Below are positions 1 to 11,052 of a DNA stretch of 64,000 nt, piece by piece. Each line of letters starts with the position of its first letter. Position 1 is the stretch's first letter. Source of the DNA: Ananas comosus (lineage: Eukaryota > Streptophyta > Magnoliopsida > Poales > Bromeliaceae); the NCBI RefSeq assembly GCF_001540865.1, contig NC_033630.1, forward strand, positions 3,485,432 to 3,549,431, in the 5' to 3' direction. The position numbers were made by a program, and so were the translations under genes. The notes beneath the pieces are model-generated. The model saw nothing but the letters and a program-made list of their open reading frames with translations, was not told the DNA's origin and ran no database searches.

Positions 1-939
1 GGAAATAATGGTGCAGTTCTTCTTGCTGTGGTGGGTGGAAAGATCTCTGAAGGCATAAATTTCAGTGACGGGATGGGCCGCTGTGTTGTAATGGTCGGGC
101 TGCCGTATCCGAGTCCAAGTGATGTGGAATTGATGGAAAGAGTGAAGCACATAGAGAAATTGGGTGAGCTGACTTTAAATGGATCGAGAAAATCTTCGAG
201 CAGTAAGGTGGATGATAATTGTGAAGTCCAGTCCGGCTTTGATATCTTAAGACAATGCACGCAAAGAGGACGAGAGTACTATGAGAACTTGTGCATGAAA
301 GCTGTGAACCAATCAATTGGTAAGAATGTTTTAGTTATTTACAGATTCGTCCCGGTTTCTATTAGGTCCTCGAGTTTCAACAATTTTGTCCATGGAGTTT
401 GTTTGGCTAAGTACGAGTCCTTGACCATTTTAAAAGACCACGTATGAGATTACGAGGGCATCTTTGAAATTGAAGAACGAAAACTTCCGTGTCAGTGATT
501 TCTTATTATGCTGATAAGCCATCCTTTTTCAGACCGTAGACTGAAGGAAGGACATAATTTGTTACGTGAACTTCAAAATTAAATTGTTAAACTTGAAACT
601 CCGAGGACGTACTTAAGATGGGTGCCAAACTTCTAGCATATAAGCTTAGAATTTGCCCTAGGAATTGTTAGCATCGCTATGTTTCTGTATTAACCTCCTC
701 CCTCAAAATTGGTTGGAAATGCAGGAAGAGCAATTAGGCACATGAATGACTATGCCGCCATGTTATTGGTCGACTCACGTTATGCCTGCGATCCATCGAA
801 AAGAAGTTTCTCCTGTCCAACCGAGAAGCTACCTCAGTGGATAAAAGACCGACTTATCCGTGCTACTGGGAGCTATGGTGAAGTTCATAAATTATTGCAT
901 CAGTTCTTTAGATTCAATAAGCAGAGGCGTGGAAAGTGA
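1..939 (+). CDS. DDX11/CHL1-type ATP-dependent DNA helicase, C-terminal part (5' truncated)
   Basis: These are the last two exons of an XPD-like superfamily 2 helicase that starts outside the window. Exon 1..319 encodes the motif V region GGKISEGINFSDGMGR followed by a GLPYPSPSD stretch. A canonical intron (GT at 320, AG ending at 724) splits helicase motif VI. Joining 319 to 725 in frame gives NQSIGRAIRHMNDYA, the Q..GR.IR arginine-finger motif. Exon 725..939 ends with a basic tail and a TGA at 937-939. DDX11/CHL1 helicases are known as Fe-S, 5'-to-3' nuclear enzymes in sister-chromatid cohesion and genome stability. The choice of DDX11/CHL1 over the RTEL1 or FANCJ relatives rests on the SDG-RCVVMVGLPYPSPSD and LPQWIKD stretches. 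Reading through the intron would stop at 447, so splicing is required. Nothing looks broken. The ATP-binding half and Fe-S domain lie upstream and are unseen. Confidence 0.88.
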
Positions 940-2271
940 TATACTCTTTCCAAAGTTCATGCAGGTTCAAATACTTAACTACTTGCTTTATCAATTGGTT
1001 TAGATGATTAAATAGTTAATACAATTCTTTGTTAGGAAAATACTGTTTATGGTATAGAATCGCATGTTTATGATTGGATCTGTTAGAGATTTTAACGGGC
1101 CGAGCTTTTAGCCATCTGATGGCCCAACCTGGATAAACATGGCCCAATTTTGCTGGGCTAGAAATTTCGACGTAGGCCCACCGACAACTGTAAATTTGCA
1201 AAGAACCTGCTAGGAGGCTATGTATTTTTGTTAAGAATCATTACATGCTATTGTTTTTCCCCTCAATAGATATTGACAGAAATTCTGTTTGTTGACTGAA
1301 CTATAAGAATAAAAATGTCTATCCCATCCAACTTATTTGCATATTGTTCTTTTATTTTTGTTTTTGGAATTTAAGACTTGTAACTCTATTGTTGCTTTAT
1401 TTGGGATTCCATATTATTGCATCAATTCTGAATATCAAAATTAAACTCACATCTTCGAGGAGATTCACTGATTATAATCAGATGACACTATGAAATGCTT
1501 TGGATCTCCCACAATGTTGCTGTTATATGTTGTTGATGTGTCGGCACTTACACTGTAAAAATTTTTGATTAATTTATGTACACACATTAGTAGTTTATCC
1601 ACGAATTTTAAGTGTCATATGAATTTGCTATGCATCAATCATAAATAAAGGTAATAGTGCAAGAATCTTTAGCCGTACATAGAGCCCGGGAGACCTGTGA
1701 TTTTAATTTAATTAAACAAAACTAATGAAGTAGTTGTATTGAAATCGCTGATATTGGTACGACGGATTCGACTCTGTTTATTGTACAGCACTCGGTACAT
1801 ATGTAGTACGTAACTGGTATTATTAAAGCCTTTCATTTTATTAATACATATAAATATAAATATATTAAATCTAATCACTGTTCATTCGTTGATTTTAACT
1901 AAATCTAACGAATGTTTGTTTGTTTTTTTTTTTTTTTCCCCTCCCTTTTAGGTTTGGGTGTTATTATTGTTTATATGAGCATGTTCCAGCTCATGGAAAA
2001 CCCCCATAGTACTGGATTATGAAAGGGCACCCACACATTAATTGCATGAAGTAAAAGATTAAAAAAATGGAGCTGTTTAACTTTTTTAAAATTAGAGTAC
2101 TTTTTGGAGCTGAGCCTGGAGATTACGGCAGTATTTTAACCCTATTTATTGTACCTTTTCTCTTAGCTCTATGCGAACCGGTTTATACGGAACAAAACAC
2201 ACCAACACTGACACCATGCACCTTGAGATTAGTCACAAAGTCCAACCCATTACATTATTATTTATTAGAAA
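940..2271. other. Intergenic, no gene seen
   Basis: AT-rich DNA downstream of the helicase, presumably including its 3' UTR just after 939. It holds a T-run near 1922-1937 and no reading frame with recognisable similarity or good codon use. No RNA gene was seen. Confidence 0.6.
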
Positions 2272-2580
2272 AAACTACAAATATTATTCCTGTAATTTTG
2301 TATTTTTTTATTTTAGTATCATATGATTTAAAGTGTACCAATTTAGTACTTTATAATTTTATTTTATTTTTTTATTATTTATTTCACTATTTTTTCGTTA
2401 AATCAATGACAAAGTTATGAATATTCGATAAACTTATGTGAGGTATCTGAGGTTTTTTGTATATAATTTAACGAAATATTAACGGAGTAGCCGACAAAAA
2501 GAGAAAAATGAAACCCATTGGGCACTAATGGGTACTAAAGTGAAAAAGTGCGAAACCACATGAGGTATTTGAAATTTATC
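2272..2580. mobile_element. Foldback MITE, GTGGTTTCGCAC family, diverged copy
   Basis: The right arm (about 2505-2580, AAAGTGCGAAACCACATGAGG) is the reverse complement of the arms in the clean copies at 11,053 and 13,837. The left arm around 2300-2350 is decayed but still reads as the family's TTTAAAGTGTACCAATTTAGTA module. The middle carries the TATTCGATAAA block also present near 11,230 and 55,240. Ends are blurred and no target duplication was found. It looks like the oldest copy in the window. Confidence 0.6.
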
Positions 2581-4785
2581 CTATTTATTATTATTTGGCT
2601 AAGTTGCTATTTGGGTCCACACGTGACAGAATTTCATTGGCCTCTGTTAACTTCACCTGTAATGGCTTATTTTAGCCCATCTTGTTCAAAAAATTTCAAA
2701 CGTTAAGTTAAATATATTACCCAGGCATAAGATCAATATAGCAGAAATTGAATCTGGCGTGGTTTGATTTATTTAAAATTAGATTAGTCGTATACTTTCG
2801 TTTTCACCTTAGTTTCTGAAGATAAAATGATTGATCTTGCATTTAGTCATAGATGACATGTATTTGTCTATATATGACTTTTTGGTTTAGATTTTGCTCA
2901 CAACATTTTTTTATTTTTTTGTTTCCCCAAGAAACGAAAGCTAGGTAGTTTAAGGGGGGAAAAAATGATTTCTAGATAGAGTTATAAGGTAAAAATGTTT
3001 TAATAGTAAATTTTTGTGAGAAACCGAAATAGTAATCACATATATAGGGATAAAGTACTATAAATTTACTATTAAAACATAAAGTACTATAAATTTTATG
3101 GTATTTAATTGCAAATAAGCTATACAACTGTTGGTTTAAATAAGCCAGCATCCTGTTTTGTGGAGGGAGGCCATGTTCGGTCGAGTCATGTTTGAAATGG
3201 TGTGAGTCATGTTCCAAGTGGCGTGAGACTGGTTAGACTGAGTCACAATCGAGATTCATGGGTGCTGTATCTGTACGCTTTAAGTGAATTAGTTGCGTAT
3301 TTCTAATCTCTCGAATTTTTAGGACTAATGGTCAGCGTTAACGATCCGACAACAGCAAGGTGATCTTTCAAATTTTTCCAAACCAATTTGCCTCCTCTTG
3401 CTATTTAGATGACTAGCTTGCTTTGAAAGAGGCAATCAACTCCCAAAAGAGTGTAATAATTAAACTCTAATCCTTCTCTTCAAAGTACTGCATGTTTCAT
3501 GCTCATTGTTAATTGCTAGTACTCAGAAGATTAAAAACGGAACAACAGGGCACCCATGTGAAAACTGCATGATAACCTGCCTAAAGGCCAATTCCTCAAA
3601 ATTTTGAACCCATTTTGATTGATTGATTGACTGATTGATTGATGGTTGGGTTGCTTACTTATTTAGCCATGCAAAAAACAACTTAAATTGTACAACTTTG
3701 GTCCAAACCATGCATCATTGCCAGCCAGAAGCACTCACCATTAATTGGAAGAAGCCAAAAGTACAAAAAAAAAAAAAAAAAAAAAAAAAAACACTAGGTT
3801 CCAATAGGTGGGATAATATACAGGACCCAAATCCTAATCTAACAAACTACTCACCTTACAAGTATTTGAATTCCACTGTCTAAAATTATATATATATATA
3901 TATTTTTTTTCTGATGAATAAAAATTATTCGAAATTAGTAGTCGATCAGAAATGTAGACGAGATATCAATTTCAGTTCTCTATTATAGTTTGCAACTGTA
4001 GTAGTGTACACACCGCATTCAAGGCGATGCGACTAGTAGTACTTATCTTTTACTCAATAATAAAATTATTTTGAAAATGTTTTAAAACCTTTCGAAAAAG
4101 AAGCGTTCGACACGAAAATATAAACCCCACAAAGCTATGAGATATGATATTAACGGTGCTAAATTTACCGAGAACAAATTATATTGAAGGAATCTATTTA
4201 TTAATATAAATTCTATTATACATCAGGCTCCATTAACTGCTCCCAGGAGGTAACAAAGGGAAGCTTCCACAAAAGCAATATACCCAATGTGTGTAGTGGA
4301 GGGTACATCAACATAGCTGTCTCTGATTCAAAGGAAAAGTGGGCACAACACATATACACACAAACCTCATCATCTGCATGTACTACACCACATGGGAGAG
4401 ATGAGATGATGAGATTGATCATGATCACATGAAAGCCCCGGAAAAGGTTGTGAGAGGCAATGACTTGGTTGTCTATTTGTGCTTGTCTCTTACCCCCCAA
4501 GTCAAGTCAAGCCTAGCTAATTTCTCCACTAGTGGGTCCAAATAATGGATTCATCCCATCTCATGTTTGCAACCCTTTGGACCCATTTGGCTTAGGGATT
4601 ATGCCATTACTGTCCTAAGGAGTTACTATTTGTTGCGCCTAGCCTACCACCACTTCATCTTTCCTAGATCTCCACACATGCTAATTTATGAAAGTTATGT
4701 GATATATACTTGAATGCATGAGATCGTGATTGGCCTTGCTTCTGCTTTCATTTTTTAGTTTACACTTGTTTTAAAATTTATGTAT
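2581..4785. other. Intergenic, no gene seen
   Basis: AT-rich unique-looking sequence. It contains a GATT/GACT microsatellite at about 3617-3643, a 27-bp A-run at 3765-3791 and a short AT repeat near 3887-3902. Short open frames here have no recognisable domain and low-complexity composition. Confidence 0.55.
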
Positions 4786-4786
4786 C

Positions 4787-5490
4787 ACGGACACTTCAAT
4801 CAGTCTCGCGTGTCTGTGTCGGACACTTGCGTGTCCGCGTCAGACACGTGTCCGATATGGACACTCTTTAGACGCGCGTTTCATGCTGATTCATAGTGAT
4901 GTTATATTTTTATTTTACTTTTTTTATGCATTATAAATATACGATGATAAATATTTTAGCTTTTTGACGAATTTTTGACGAATGCATACAGATTTTTTTT
5001 TTTGACAATATAAATAAATTATGTATGATGTAGAATTTTTTTTAAAAAATATATGAATTATCAATAAAAATTTTACTAACTTTTCATTTGTATGAGAAAT
5101 ATAACAATATTTTATCAAAATTAATATTATATATATAATAAATATATATTATTATATTAATAATATTATATTTTATTAGCGGTGTCCATGTCGTGTCCGT
5201 GTCATAATTTTTTGAATTATGTATGATGTAGAATTTTTTTAAAAAAATATATGAATTATCAATAAAAATTTTACTAACTTTTCATTTGTATGAGAAATAT
5301 AACAATATTTTATCAAAATTAATATTTTATATATAATAAATATATATTATTTTATTAATAATATTATATTTTATTAGCGATGTTCATGCCGTATTCGTGT
5401 TATAATTTTTTGAAAGTTGCCGAGTCGCTAAGTTCGAGTCGTGTCGTGTTCCGCGTCTCGTGTTTCGTGTCAGTGTCCGTGATGCCTGGT
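4787..5490. mobile_element. Inverted-repeat element with CACGGACACT ends
   Basis: The outer ends read TCACGGACACT (near 4787) and AGTGTCCGTGA (near 5483), so they are inverted repeats. GTGTCCG-rich words recur just inside both ends. The interior is extremely AT-rich and carries a 198-bp tandem duplication listed separately. There is no coding capacity, so this is a non-autonomous DNA element. I could not define a clear target-site duplication, so the superfamily is unassigned. Confidence 0.55.
5016..5411. repeat. 198-bp tandem duplication, two copies
   Basis: The word ATGTATGATGTAGAATTTTT occurs at 5021 and again at 5219, a spacing of 198 bp. Similarity continues across the whole unit with a few substitutions, most of them in the GTGTCC-rich end of the second copy. 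The duplication lies inside the inverted-repeat element 4787-5490. Confidence 0.85.
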
Positions 5491-5869
5491 TTAAAATATA
5501 AAACGGGACTTCCATTGTGATGAAAAATATTGAAAATATTTTGGGACCCAAAAATAGAAGTTTTAGATCTTGTTAATTTGTTATTGTTGTTTTTTTTAGT
5601 TTTTTTAAAATAGAATTTTTACATGAAATAGGTGAAAATTATGGATTCCTTACCATGCTGCAGACTTTTTTGAAGAAGTTGTCATAGTTGGCTATGATGC
5701 ATTACAAGCTAAACCAATGATGATGATAAGAGAAAAACTTTCTGCCAGTATATTAAATTATATAGAATTAGTACTTAAGAAGAAAACAAAATGAAAACAA
5801 CAATGTCGAACGAGGCCCTCTTTTGATGTTTTCAATTTAACTATTTGAGTGAGCCTAACTATAAGAACG

Positions 5870-5870
<1 letters not shown>
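5491..5870. other. Intergenic, nothing recognised
   Basis: AT-rich sequence between the 4787-5490 element and the TTA microsatellite. No gene, RNA or repeat boundary could be supported. Confidence 0.5.

Positions 5871-5871
<1 letters not shown>

Positions 5872-5906
<35 letters not shown>
5872..5906. repeat. (TTA)n microsatellite, tail of a minus-strand SINE
   Basis: About 11 TTA units directly follow the 3' end of the minus-strand SINE at 5907-6035. On the element's own strand this is a TAA-rich tail, so it probably derives from that SINE's A-rich tail. Confidence 0.8.
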
Positions 5907-6035
5907 TTTGAGAGATAATAATAGTATGCTATTACTTCGTTCATTTTTTCTTTTAAAAATTAACTAGAAATATGAAACAACTAAGTTTCGAACTTGGGAC
6001 CTCGCCACTTGCACTAGAGGCGATCAGTAACTATC
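5907..6035 (-). mobile_element. tRNA-derived SINE, diverged copy
   Basis: On the minus strand the order is CTAGTGCAAGTGGCGAGG (A-box-like), then CCCAAGTTCGAAAC (B-box-like), then a body matching the SINE at 6877-7027, then a decayed TAGTATGCTA tail and TCTCAAAAATAATAAT. Loss of some tail bases suggests an older insertion. It is a non-coding retroelement that depends on a partner LINE for movement. Confidence 0.7.
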
Positions 6036-6351
6036 AGTAAGATTTTAAAATGCTATTTTGTATCATACTACTATTCAAATAACACATCACATTATATAGT
6101 AGGATTAAACAAGCTTAAAGTTGCATTTCTTTGGTTGTTGAGATAGAGATAGATGAAAGGAATGATCAAACTATACACAATCCTAAAACCAACATGGTAG
6201 ACCAGGTCTAGGGAATTAATAACTTATCTTCAACCCCTCATCCCCATAATAAGCCTCGTGAGAGTCAGAGGCAGAAACCCCATATAAGAAAAAACAAGAA
6301 AATAAAATAAAAAAATCCCTAAACTCACCACTATTAATAAAAAAAAAAAAT

Positions 6352-6353
<2 letters not shown>

Positions 6354-6386
<33 letters not shown>
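6354..6386. repeat. (GA)n microsatellite
   Basis: A 33-bp uninterrupted GA run. Confidence 0.95.
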
Positions 6387-6389
<3 letters not shown>

Positions 6390-6840
6390 AAAAAAAATAA
6401 TAATAAATATAGTGTTGTCAACCTCTTATTTGTTTCTTTCCTTTTAGTTCTTCTTCCTCTTTCCATGCAGGGCCCAGAAGCTGCCACCTTTTTAATGTCC
6501 CTTTGGTGGTGGACCCGTGCCACGGAACAAAAAAAAAGGAAAAAAAAGAAAAAAAAAGGGACAAGGAGGTGGAGACACACGTGTGACGGGATACGTGCCA
6601 AATAAGACACTATAAGCAACAAAACAACTAAAAACCCCACCAGGGTCTCTTCCCTCCACAATGCATGGATTTCAAAAACCCTAGAGATGGAGCGTTACAC
6701 ATGAATAATTAATTTGTTATATAATATAAGCTTGCATAGAGATGAGTACATATAATCACTGGACTTAGAAGAGTGTAATAATTAATTATAAGTAGCTCTC
6801 ATTAACCACACTTCTAAAATTAACTCCAGGTACTATATAT

Positions 6841-6846
<6 letters not shown>

Positions 6847-6876
<30 letters not shown>

Positions 6877-6877
6877 N
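6847..6877. repeat. Poly-T run ending at an assembly N
   Basis: A T-run of about 29 bp followed by A and a single N at 6877. On the minus strand this is the poly-A tail of the SINE 6877-7027. The N probably marks uncertain homopolymer length. Confidence 0.9.
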
Positions 6878-7027
6878 TTGAGAGATAGGTAGCATGCTAC
6901 CCGCTTTGTTTATTTCATTTAAAAATAAACTTAGCTGGAAATGTGAATCAATTAGGATTCGAACTTGGGTCTCGAGTAACAACAACCAAGCCCTTTGCCA
7001 CTTGCTCTAGGGACGGTCGGTTACTAC
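6877..7027 (-). mobile_element. tRNA-derived SINE with LINE-like 3' tail
   Basis: Read on the minus strand it begins ACCGACCGTCCCTAGAGCAA, includes TAGAGCAAGTGG (a good fit to a tRNA-type pol III A box) and AAGTTCGAATCC (B box), then an unrelated body. It ends in AAGCGGGTAGCATGCTACC, TATCTCTCAA and a poly-A tail. The promoter boxes in a non-tRNA body define a tRNA-derived SINE. The 3' tail, including the palindrome GTAGCATGCTAC, is the same as in the LINE fragments at 9845-10267, 40,597-40,880 and 60,084-60,694. Confidence 0.82.
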
Positions 7028-7900
7028 AAATAGAGTTCTTAAAACAAAAAAAAAAAATAGCATGCGTGCTTTCATAAAATTTAGACATCAATTTGTTGTA
7101 TATTAGCCAAAACAATAATTCCTTAACTTTAAAACTTATGATATATTACAAGTGCGCGGTAGGTTTCTTAGACGTTACAGATTATATATAACATATTGTA
7201 TTTTACTTTAAGTATTTTGGTCGTCAAGTATTAGATGTGGTGCAAATAAATTAATTTTCATTGGAGAGATGAGCATATAATAATTAATAATAATGATAAG
7301 TTAATTTGAGATGAGTAGTGCACAATGTGTAATAGTCGACCCAAGAGAGAGTACAAATGTTGGACTTGGGAATTTGAGTTAGTTACCAACTTCTTTGTTT
7401 GCTTTAGGTTGTTTAATATGAAAAAGTAGCACACTTCAAAAATTGAAACTGTAGGAGAGGGTGCCAAAAAAAGAAAAAGAAAAAAAAAAATACACCACGT
7501 ACGTATACACTTCTAAATATTGGGGGGAAAATGAATAAGATGCAGTGTCATGTCACGAACAGTAATTAATTAATTACCTGAGCGAATAAATCGTGCATGT
7601 AATTGTTTGTTTGATATAGCTTGTCTTTTTCGCGTCAGAGATCGACAAAAATCTCTAAAATTTTGTTTGCTTCGCAACATATATATATATATATATGTGA
7701 TGTGATTTGATCAACCTATCAAAAGAATTAATTAATTAATAATAATAATGTGATTTGGATTTGAAATCAGTGTTGACATTGTCTAACTTGCCGACATTTT
7801 ATATATGGTACTTTCCAATCAAAATGATGTCATGCGCGTACTTAGGGCTCAGCATTTTAATTATATTTTACTATCAAATTGTTATATATATATATATATA
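7028..7900. other. Intergenic, no gene seen
   Basis: AT-rich sequence with short AT and TTAA microsatellites. No reading frame or repeat family was recognised. Confidence 0.5.
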
Positions 7901-8386
7901 GAGTTTTTTGTACGCGTAAGTTATTTTCGATAATGGAACGACTTACTCCGTTAAATATGATCTAGAGTATTTGAAACTTCTAAAAAATAAATTTCGTAAT
8001 TTTTCGAAATTATAATAAAGTCTATCAAGCAGGTATAAAATGAACGGTCAAAATCGAATGACGTCCTAAAAAGGATGACCGGATTCTTCAATTTAAGATT
8101 GGAATTATTGATATTTATCTAGGTAGTGAATAAAATTTTCTATCAAAAATTCAACATATTCTAATTCTTTTACATCGTTAAACTACCAAGTATCTCATAC
8201 CGGCCATTAAAAATTATCAATTTTGTAACTTTTTTATTGTAAGGTAAATGATGTCGAAAAATTATGAATTTTGATTTCTACAAATTTTAAATGCTCTAGA
8301 TAATATTTAACGGTATGGATCATCGATTCGGAAGTTCTATCATCGAAAACGACTTCTGAGTATCGAGACGATCATACTCATAATAG
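7901..8386. mobile_element. MITE of the CGGCTACTATACTAT family, left end truncated
   Basis: A non-coding block nearly identical in word order to 8664-9197. Shared words include AACGACTT, TCCGTTAAATATGATCTAGA, GAACGGTCAAAATCGAATGA and CGATTCGGAAGTTCTATCAT. The right end reads TCATACTCATAATAGTAGAG. The left end begins directly inside an AT microsatellite and lacks the full terminal repeat. Confidence 0.75.
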
Positions 8387-8407
8387 TAGAGAGAGAGAGA
8401 GAGAGAG

Positions 8408-8640
8408 TCCGGCCGGGATACGTTTGGTAGTACCAAGCACTTTGTGCTATCAAGTTTTTCACAGTTAGATTTAACCCTTTAACTATTTTCACCTATTAGA
8501 TTATACTATTAATTCAACCAACAACTTGCTCAAACCTAGAGGGCCTACATCATTCTAACCATACATTCCTTCATCCAAGGACCGAAAATCTAATAGCACT
8601 GATAGCTTGGTGCTGTTGATAGTATTCCAGCCTAGCTAGT
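8408..8640. mobile_element. Short MITE, GTCCGGC...GTACCAAGC family
   Basis: About 230 bp. The left end GTAGTACCAAGCACTTTGTG faces the right end GATAGCTTGGTGCTGTTGAT in inverted orientation. The interior words (ACCCTTTAACTATTTTCACC, CCATACATTCCTTCATCCAA) recur in the copies at 32,755, 50,379 and 36,869. It is non-coding and lies between two larger elements of the related 500-bp family. Confidence 0.72.
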
Positions 8641-8663
8641 TCTATATACATATATAGGCCATG

Positions 8664-9197
8664 ACTACTATACTATTATGAGTATTGGAGCCCTCATACT
8701 CATAAGTTGTTTTCAATGATGGAGCTTTCGAATCGACGATCCACTCCGTTAAATATGATCTAGAGTATTTGAAACTTCTAGAAAATAAATTTCGTAAATT
8801 TTCAAAATCATAATAAAGTTCATCAAGTGGGCATAAAATGAACGGTCAAAATCGAATGACGTCCTAAAAAAGGATGATCGGATCCTTCAATTCAAGATCG
8901 GAGTTATTGATCTTTATCTATATAGTGAATAGAATTTCTATCAAACATTCAACAAATTCTGATTTTTTTACACCGTTAAACTAGCAAGTATTCCATACCG
9001 GCTGTTAAAATTGTCAAATTTGTGACATCTTGATCGTAAGGTAAATGATGTTGAAAAATTATAAAATTTAATTTCTAGAAGTTTTAAATGCTGTAAATAA
9101 CGTTTAACGGTATGGATCGTCGATTCGGAAACTCTATTATCGAAAACGATTTATGAGTATGAGAGCGATCGTACTTATAATAGTATAGTAGCCGGAC
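8664..9197. mobile_element. MITE of the CGGCTACTATACTAT family, complete copy
   Basis: The left end GACTACTATACTATTATGAG and the right end ATAATAGTATAGTAGCCGGA are inverted repeats. The interior is a close copy of 7901-8386. No coding capacity. AT microsatellites adjoin both sides. Confidence 0.8.
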
Positions 9198-9227
9198 CCT
9201 ACATATATATATATATATATAGAACTA

Positions 9228-9760
9228 GGCTGGTATACTATCGGTAGCACAGAGGTCTCTGTGCTACCAAAGTTGTTTTCAATGCTGCGGCTTTCAAATC
9301 AACGATCGGCTCCGTTAGACTTGATCTATACTATTGAAAATATTTGGAAACTAAATTTCATAATTTTTCGACATCATTTGGTTAATGATCAAAAGGTCTA
9401 AAAAATGATAATTTTAATAACTGATGTGATGTGTTTGTGAATTTTAACAATGTAAAACAATCCAAATATAATAAAATTTTTATATAATTTTTTTTTATTA
9501 TTTAGAGTATGATCAATAACTCTGAGTTTAAATTCAAGTCTTTTATTATCATTTTTATGAGATTTTTATTTTTAGTTGTTCAATTTTACACTAGTCATTT
9601 GATAAATAAATGATTTCGAAAAATTATAAAATTTAGTTTTCAAATACTTTCAATAGTGTAGATCAAATCTAACGGAGCCGATCGTTGATTTGTAAGTCGC
9701 ATTGTCGAAAACAACTGGGTAGCACGGATGCTTCCATGCTACCGATAGTATACCAGCCGG
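9228..9760. mobile_element. MITE with GGCTGGTATACTATCGGTAG terminal repeats
   Basis: Both ends carry GGCTGGTATACTATCGGTAG in inverted orientation, followed on each side by an imperfect hairpin word around GCACAGAGGTCTCTGTGC. The interior is AT-rich and non-coding. Words such as AACGATCGGCTCCGTTAGA tie it to the 8664 and 12,534 elements. It is flanked by TA and CT microsatellites. Confidence 0.85.
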
Positions 9761-9769
9761 ACTTTCTCT

Positions 9770-9775
9770 CTCTCC

Positions 9776-9811
<36 letters not shown>

Positions 9812-9828
9812 GTATATATATATATAGT
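9770..9828. repeat. (CT)n followed by (TA)n microsatellites
   Basis: A CT run followed by an interrupted TA/TG run, at the right edge of the preceding MITE. Confidence 0.9.
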
Positions 9829-9844
9829 GTGGCGAGATTACATG

Positions 9845-10267
9845 TTAATAAGATTTTAAGAGTACCAATAAATTGCGGGACTGGAGGACGTTCAGTCGGG
9901 GGAGTTGGGTGACGATGTACTTGTAGTCTGAGATAGGTGGAAGGGAAGACTTGGTGGTCAAAAAAGGAGGAACGGGCTAGCTGATTTGGCGGCTTGCTGG
10001 TGGACTATCTGAAAGGCTAGAAATAATATAATCTTCCGTGACATTCAGCTAGACCCTCTATTAGCAGTGCGAAGGCTCAGGCAGCTCATTGATTCTTGGA
10101 GAGACCTTCTGCAATTTTTTTTTTCTTTTTTGGGGGCTAGTTTCTTCTGATGTGGTTTTTTCTTGTTTCTTGAGACCCTGGTTGCCTCACCCCTGTAGCC
10201 TAATTCATATTTTCAATGAATGAAGCGAGTAGCATGCTACCTATTCTCTCAAAAAAAAAAAAAAAAA
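9845..10267 (+). mobile_element. LINE (non-LTR retrotransposon) 3' fragment
   Basis: CTTGCTGGTGGACTATCTGA and following bases match the segment that encodes ACWWIIWKVRN in the LINE at 60,084. An internal T-run, GTTGCCTCACCCCTGTAGCC, CAATGAATGAAGCGAGTAGC and TCTCAAAAA follow in the same order as in the other copies. Reading frames are disrupted. It is a dead 5'-truncated copy. The left boundary is approximate. Confidence 0.75.
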
Positions 10268-11043
10268 TTCAGAAACAAATTAACTTTCTCTATATATACA
10301 ATGGGAAAAAAAAAAGGAATGACCAATATAAACAGTGATCTTTTCAAATGTAACAATTAATAACTTTCTCTTAATTTATGACCTATGATATTCCTTCTTG
10401 ATTACATATATATTCTATGGAAATTTAAAATTAACTCTATATGTTTGCATATAAAATTTCAAATTTTAAAATTTTGCATGGCTTGTAGGAAGTATGTTTC
10501 CAAAAGCCTTTCCCTATGGGGCTTTTGCAAACAAATTAAATTATTTTGTTGTGCATTTATCTCTGAAAGTCGATATATGAGTATGCTTGTGCGTACATAC
10601 AGTTCAAACCTTCTAAATACCCACTCCAATCACAATATATACCCAGTACGTACATAAAACAAAAATTTTATGGAGAGAGTCGTCAAAGTGAGACAGTCTC
10701 GATCATTCACCGTTTATCAAGTGTACTATACAAATCTCAAAGTGTGATGGATGGGTGATGGGCATGTTGTGGGATAGGTCATTTTAAAATGGTCAACTAA
10801 CCTAGTCCAAATAAAGGGATAATTACATCAAGTGTTACATTGCCTACCTAATTACTAAGGCCCTCTTTGAATGAGAGATAAAAAAGAAGGATAAGAGTCT
10901 TATTTACCTTATTCTCCTAAACAGTGAGAATTACTATTTTTCTATTATCTCGGGATATCCTGTTAAGTGGGAGAATAGTAATTCCACCCAAAGGTAGAAC
11001 TTTTTCTCTAGGTACAACTACTATTTACCATCTTATTCTTCTA
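10268..11043. other. Intergenic, no gene seen
   Basis: AT-rich DNA without a supported gene or repeat. Short open frames here lack domain features. Confidence 0.5.
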
Positions 11044-11052
11044 TTAATTAAA

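Noticed and set aside
62..316. Minus-strand open frame opposite the helicase exon
   Set aside because: It is the antisense shadow of the helicase motif V exon and has no domain of its own.
6230..6661. 143-residue minus-strand frame rich in Phe, Leu and Ser
   Set aside because: Mostly translation of A-runs and the GA microsatellite. No domain or splice support.
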